From: Xanthobacteraceae bacterium
GTDB taxonomy: Bacteria; Pseudomonadota; Alphaproteobacteria; Rhizobiales; Xanthobacteraceae
Assembly: GCA_030041005.1 (NCBI GenBank)
Contig: JASHOR010000062.1
Location: forward strand, 1-45,428
Direction of reading: 5' to 3'
Length of the DNA: 45,428 nt
The notes under the pieces were generated by a model. It was given only the letters and a program-made list of their open reading frames with translations. It searched no databases and was not told where the DNA came from. A program made the translations under genes and the position numbers. Positions 44,044 through 45,428 of this stretch are shown here, in pieces; positions within the stretch are counted from its first letter, which is position 1, and each line of letters starts with the position of its first letter.

Positions 44044-44372
44044 TAGCCGCGTCCCCAGCCGCGCATGTAAACCCCGTACGAATGAACGGGATGCGGGCCA
44101 TACCACCAGTTTCCGTAGCCGGTGGGGACGACAATGGCCGGCGACACGGCATAGCCGTAGTAGACCGCCGGCGGTGACGGCGGATAGGGATAGACCGCGG
44201 GCGGCGGCGAATAGGTATATGCAGCCGGCGGCGGAGCCGAATAGGCCGGCGGTGGAGACACCTCGGCCTGAGGCACAGCAATGTCGGCCGCCGCTGCGGC
44301 GCCGATATTCAATCCCGCTGCCGCAATCGTGCCGAGAGCCGCGGCAACCACCGGCTGGAAAAACCCTCGCAT
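44031..44372 (-). CDS. Pro/Tyr-rich exported hypothetical protein
   Basis: This 113-residue protein has a signal peptide (about 1-28, AAAA|AD). A low-complexity part (about 37-72) is built of SPPPAYSAPPP- and YPYPPSPP-like units, and a Gly/Trp/Tyr-rich tail ends GWGRGYQRW. AAAGGA precedes ATG 44372. Such small surface or periplasmic proteins are frequent in Bradyrhizobium-like genomes; function is unknown. Its last 13 bases overlap the end of the molybdenum hydroxylase gene on the opposite strand. Confidence 0.7.
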   Translation of the reverse strand: MRGFFQPVVAAALGTIAAAGLNIGAAAAADIAVPQAEVSPPPAYSAPPPAAYTYSPPPAVYPYPPSPPAVYYGYAVSPAIVVPTGYGNWWYGPHPVHSYGVYMRGWGRGYQRW

Positions 44373-44587
44373 CGTCAATCCTTTGCAATGTGCCCCGAGG
44401 ACACGCCGCCGACTTGAGCGCACGGCAAGGGCGGAATTAAAGCGCCGACATGGCATAATCATGCCATTCGGAGCAAGCGCGGATGACGGCTCAGGCCAGC
44501 ACAATGTCGGTCGCGCTATTGTCCCGCGCTGCGCAAGCGCGCGCTGCGAGGCTTTTGCTTAAAGAATGTGAAGAGGAATAAAGCGCT

Positions 44588-44657
44588 CCGTCCTTGGCAG
44601 GCCTGGCAGCGACCACCTCTTCCAAGCCTAGTACCATCGGCGCAGAGGACTTTGACG
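44588..44657 (-). pseudogene. Degenerate 3' fragment of 5S rRNA
   Basis: This 70-base block matches 44943-45020, the 3' part of the intact 5S gene and its flank, in the same orientation, with several substitutions and loss of about 9 bases around TTGAGGTTT. The 5' half of a 5S gene is absent; palindromic repeats begin at 44663 instead. It therefore looks like a duplicated and decayed 5S piece downstream of the operon. Confidence 0.8.
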
Positions 44658-44662
44658 CGCCA

Positions 44663-44771
44663 TCATGGCCGGACTTGTTCCGGCCATCCACGTCTTTGCT
44701 GCGTCTCGGACGTCTTTGCTGCGTCTCGGCTGTCAAGACGTGGATGCCCGCGACAAGCGCGGGCATGACGG
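44663..44771. repeat. Two WCAAG-loop palindromes flanking a 20-bp tandem duplication
   Basis: Palindrome 44663-44696 has stem GGCCGGA with loop CTTGT (ACAAG on the other strand). Palindrome 44735-44771 has stem GCCCGCG with loop ACAAG. Both carry the flank ACGTGGAT or its complement, in opposite orientation. Between them a 20-base unit starting CGTCTTTGCTGCG is tandemly duplicated at 44691-44710 and 44711-44730, differing only in the last base. Confidence 0.8.
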
Positions 44772-44790
44772 GCAAAAGAGCAAGCTCACG

Positions 44791-44831
44791 AAAAAGCAAG
44801 AAGCCCCGCGGCGAACTGCGGGGCTTCTTGC
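44791..44831 (-). terminator. Rho-independent terminator of the rRNA operon
   Basis: A perfect 14-bp stem (44796-44809 with 44818-44831) and 8-base loop are followed on the minus strand directly by TTTTT (44795-44791). It lies about 120 bases downstream of the 5S gene in the direction of rRNA transcription. Confidence 0.88.
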
Positions 44832-44893
44832 ATAACAATCGTGATGAGGAGATGTTTTTGTTGCGCATCATCTGATCCGAAAGCCGGAAGACC

Positions 44894-44914
44894 ATCCTCG
44901 GATCAAGTCCGAGG
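44894..44914. repeat. Palindrome with TCAAG loop
   Basis: TCCTCGGA and its complement TCCGAGGA enclose TCAAG, an 8-bp perfect stem, between the terminator and the 5S gene. It shares the loop and the adjacent GAAGACC-like flank with the other palindromes around the 5S gene. Confidence 0.7.
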
Positions 44915-44951
44915 ACAGGCTTTTTCGGGATGATGCGCTGTTCCGTCCTTG

Positions 44952-45072
44952 GCAGGCCTGGCAGCGACCTACTCTTCCAAACCTTGAGGTTTAGTACCAT
45001 TGGCGCGGAGGACTTTGACGGCCGAGTTCGGGATGGGATCGGGTATAGGCTCCTCGCTATGGCCACCAGGCC
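44952..45072 (-). rRNA. rrf: 5S ribosomal RNA
   Basis: The minus strand from 45072 reads GGCCTGGTGGCCATAGCGAG, then the conserved CCCGATCCCATCCCGAACTC and GAAGAGTAGGTCGCTGCCAGGCC. The 5' and 3' ends pair in the terminal stem. The length is about 120 bases, typical of alphaproteobacterial 5S. Ends are accurate to a few bases. Confidence 0.95.
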
Positions 45073-45119
45073 GGCGAAGGACGGAACGATGAAGCAAGCG
45101 TTCGCAAAGCGAACGCGCA

Positions 45120-45142
45120 GTCCGCGGGCTTGACCCGCGGAC
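45120..45142. repeat. Palindrome with TCAAG/CTTGA loop in the 5S-23S spacer
   Basis: GTCCGCGGG and its complement enclose CTTGA (TCAAG on the minus strand), a perfect 9-bp stem in the spacer between 23S and 5S. It is therefore part of the rRNA precursor. Confidence 0.7.
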
Positions 45143-45178
45143 CTCGCGCCGCTTGCACTGGTCTTTCTTTCATCACCG

Positions 45179-45216
45179 AAGACGTGGATAGCCGGAACAA
45201 GTCCGGCCATGACGGC
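45179..45216. repeat. Palindrome with ACAAG loop, inverted copy of 44663-44696
   Basis: AAGACGTGGATAGCCGGAAC begins a block that is the reverse complement, with few changes, of 44663-44696. The stem is GCCGGA and the loop ACAAG. It lies in the 5S-23S spacer near the 23S 3' end. Confidence 0.75.
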
Positions 45217-45242
45217 CTTCGAATGAGCATTGACTAATGAGA

Positions 45243-45428
45243 GACGATCAAGCCGATCGAGCGATTAGTACCGGTAAGCTGAACGCGTCGCCGCGCTTAC
45301 ACACCCGGCCTATCAACGTGGTGGTCTACCACGGCTCTCAAGGGAGAACTCGTTTCGAGGTGGGTTTCCCGCTTAGATGCCTTCAGCGGTTATCCCGTCC
45401 GTACATAGCTACGCTGCACTGCGGCTGG
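45243..45428 (-). rRNA. rrl: 23S ribosomal RNA, 3' end (partial)
   Basis: The minus strand from the window end reads into the conserved 3' terminal region of 23S rRNA, including GGGAAACCCACCTCG near the middle, GGTAGACCACCACG, and the terminal CGGTACTAATCGCTCGATCGG. The remainder of the operon lies to the right of the window. The 3' end is placed at about 45243 and may be off by several bases. Confidence 0.95.

Noticed and set aside
44835-44951. tRNA-fMet downstream of 5S, as often found in alphaproteobacterial rRNA operons
   Set aside because: No cloverleaf or initiator tRNA sequence is present between the 5S gene and the terminator.

Overview
The window is a stretch of GC-rich chromosome from a hopanoid-producing alphaproteobacterium, most likely in Hyphomicrobiales (Bradyrhizobium/Rhodoplanes/Pseudolabrys-like). 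The evidence is the hpn gene set, the mix of TRAP, BKACE, YidB and PsiF-like genes, the alphaproteobacterial rRNA sequences and the intergenic palindromes. The genus cannot be fixed from sequence reading alone.

Layout. (1) 1-1060: the edge of an integrated element. It has a tyrosine recombinase running off the left end and, next to it, a tRNA-Leu(CAA) gene cut off in its anticodon loop. (2) 1223-6381: a dsbB-like gene, a DctPQM TRAP transporter, a YidB-family protein and two small secreted Cys-rich proteins. (3) 6614-12871: tRNA-Val(GAC), then minus-strand catabolic genes: a BKACE-type enzyme, an orphan molybdenum hydroxylase large subunit, a Gfo/Idh/MocA dehydrogenase and an enolase-superfamily enzyme. 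(4) 12995-26158: a DUF2147 protein and the hopanoid locus. In the locus, hpnN is on the minus strand and diverges from ispH-hpnH on the plus strand. hpnB-hpnC-hpnD-hpnE-shc form a tight minus-strand operon whose genes abut or overlap by 1-4 bases. A farnesyl-diphosphate-synthase-type gene diverges from hpnB. (5) 26404-28103: a secreted patatin-like protein translationally coupled to a small exported protein. (6) 28141-44043: an accessory region with an extradiol dioxygenase, nitroreductase, alpha/beta hydrolase, ChrA transporter, UbiD decarboxylase, two periplasmic-binding-fold proteins without signal peptides, a BamA paralogue, an Ldh-type dehydrogenase and a second orphan molybdenum hydroxylase. 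It looks like aromatic or organic-acid catabolism. (7) 44031-45428: a Pro/Tyr-rich exported protein, then the 3' end of an rRNA operon on the minus strand (23S partial, 5S, terminator) with a degenerate second 5S fragment.

How the genes work together. IspH supplies IPP/DMAPP and the FPP synthase supplies FPP. HpnD, HpnC and HpnE convert FPP to squalene, Shc cyclises it, HpnH adds adenosine, and HpnN is the hopanoid transporter. HpnB is a glycosyltransferase of less certain role. hpnG and the other side-chain genes are not in the window.

The most unusual sequence signals are non-coding. One is a family of hairpin elements at 7.8, 25.0, 31.9, 32.0 and 35.0 kb whose stems differ by compensatory changes. 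One copy is nested inside a second, composite repeat at a CTAG site, one ends a few bases before the chrA start codon, and a remnant supplies the ubiD-like stop codon. The other is a set of five hairpins around the 5S gene with a constant WCAAG loop and different stems.
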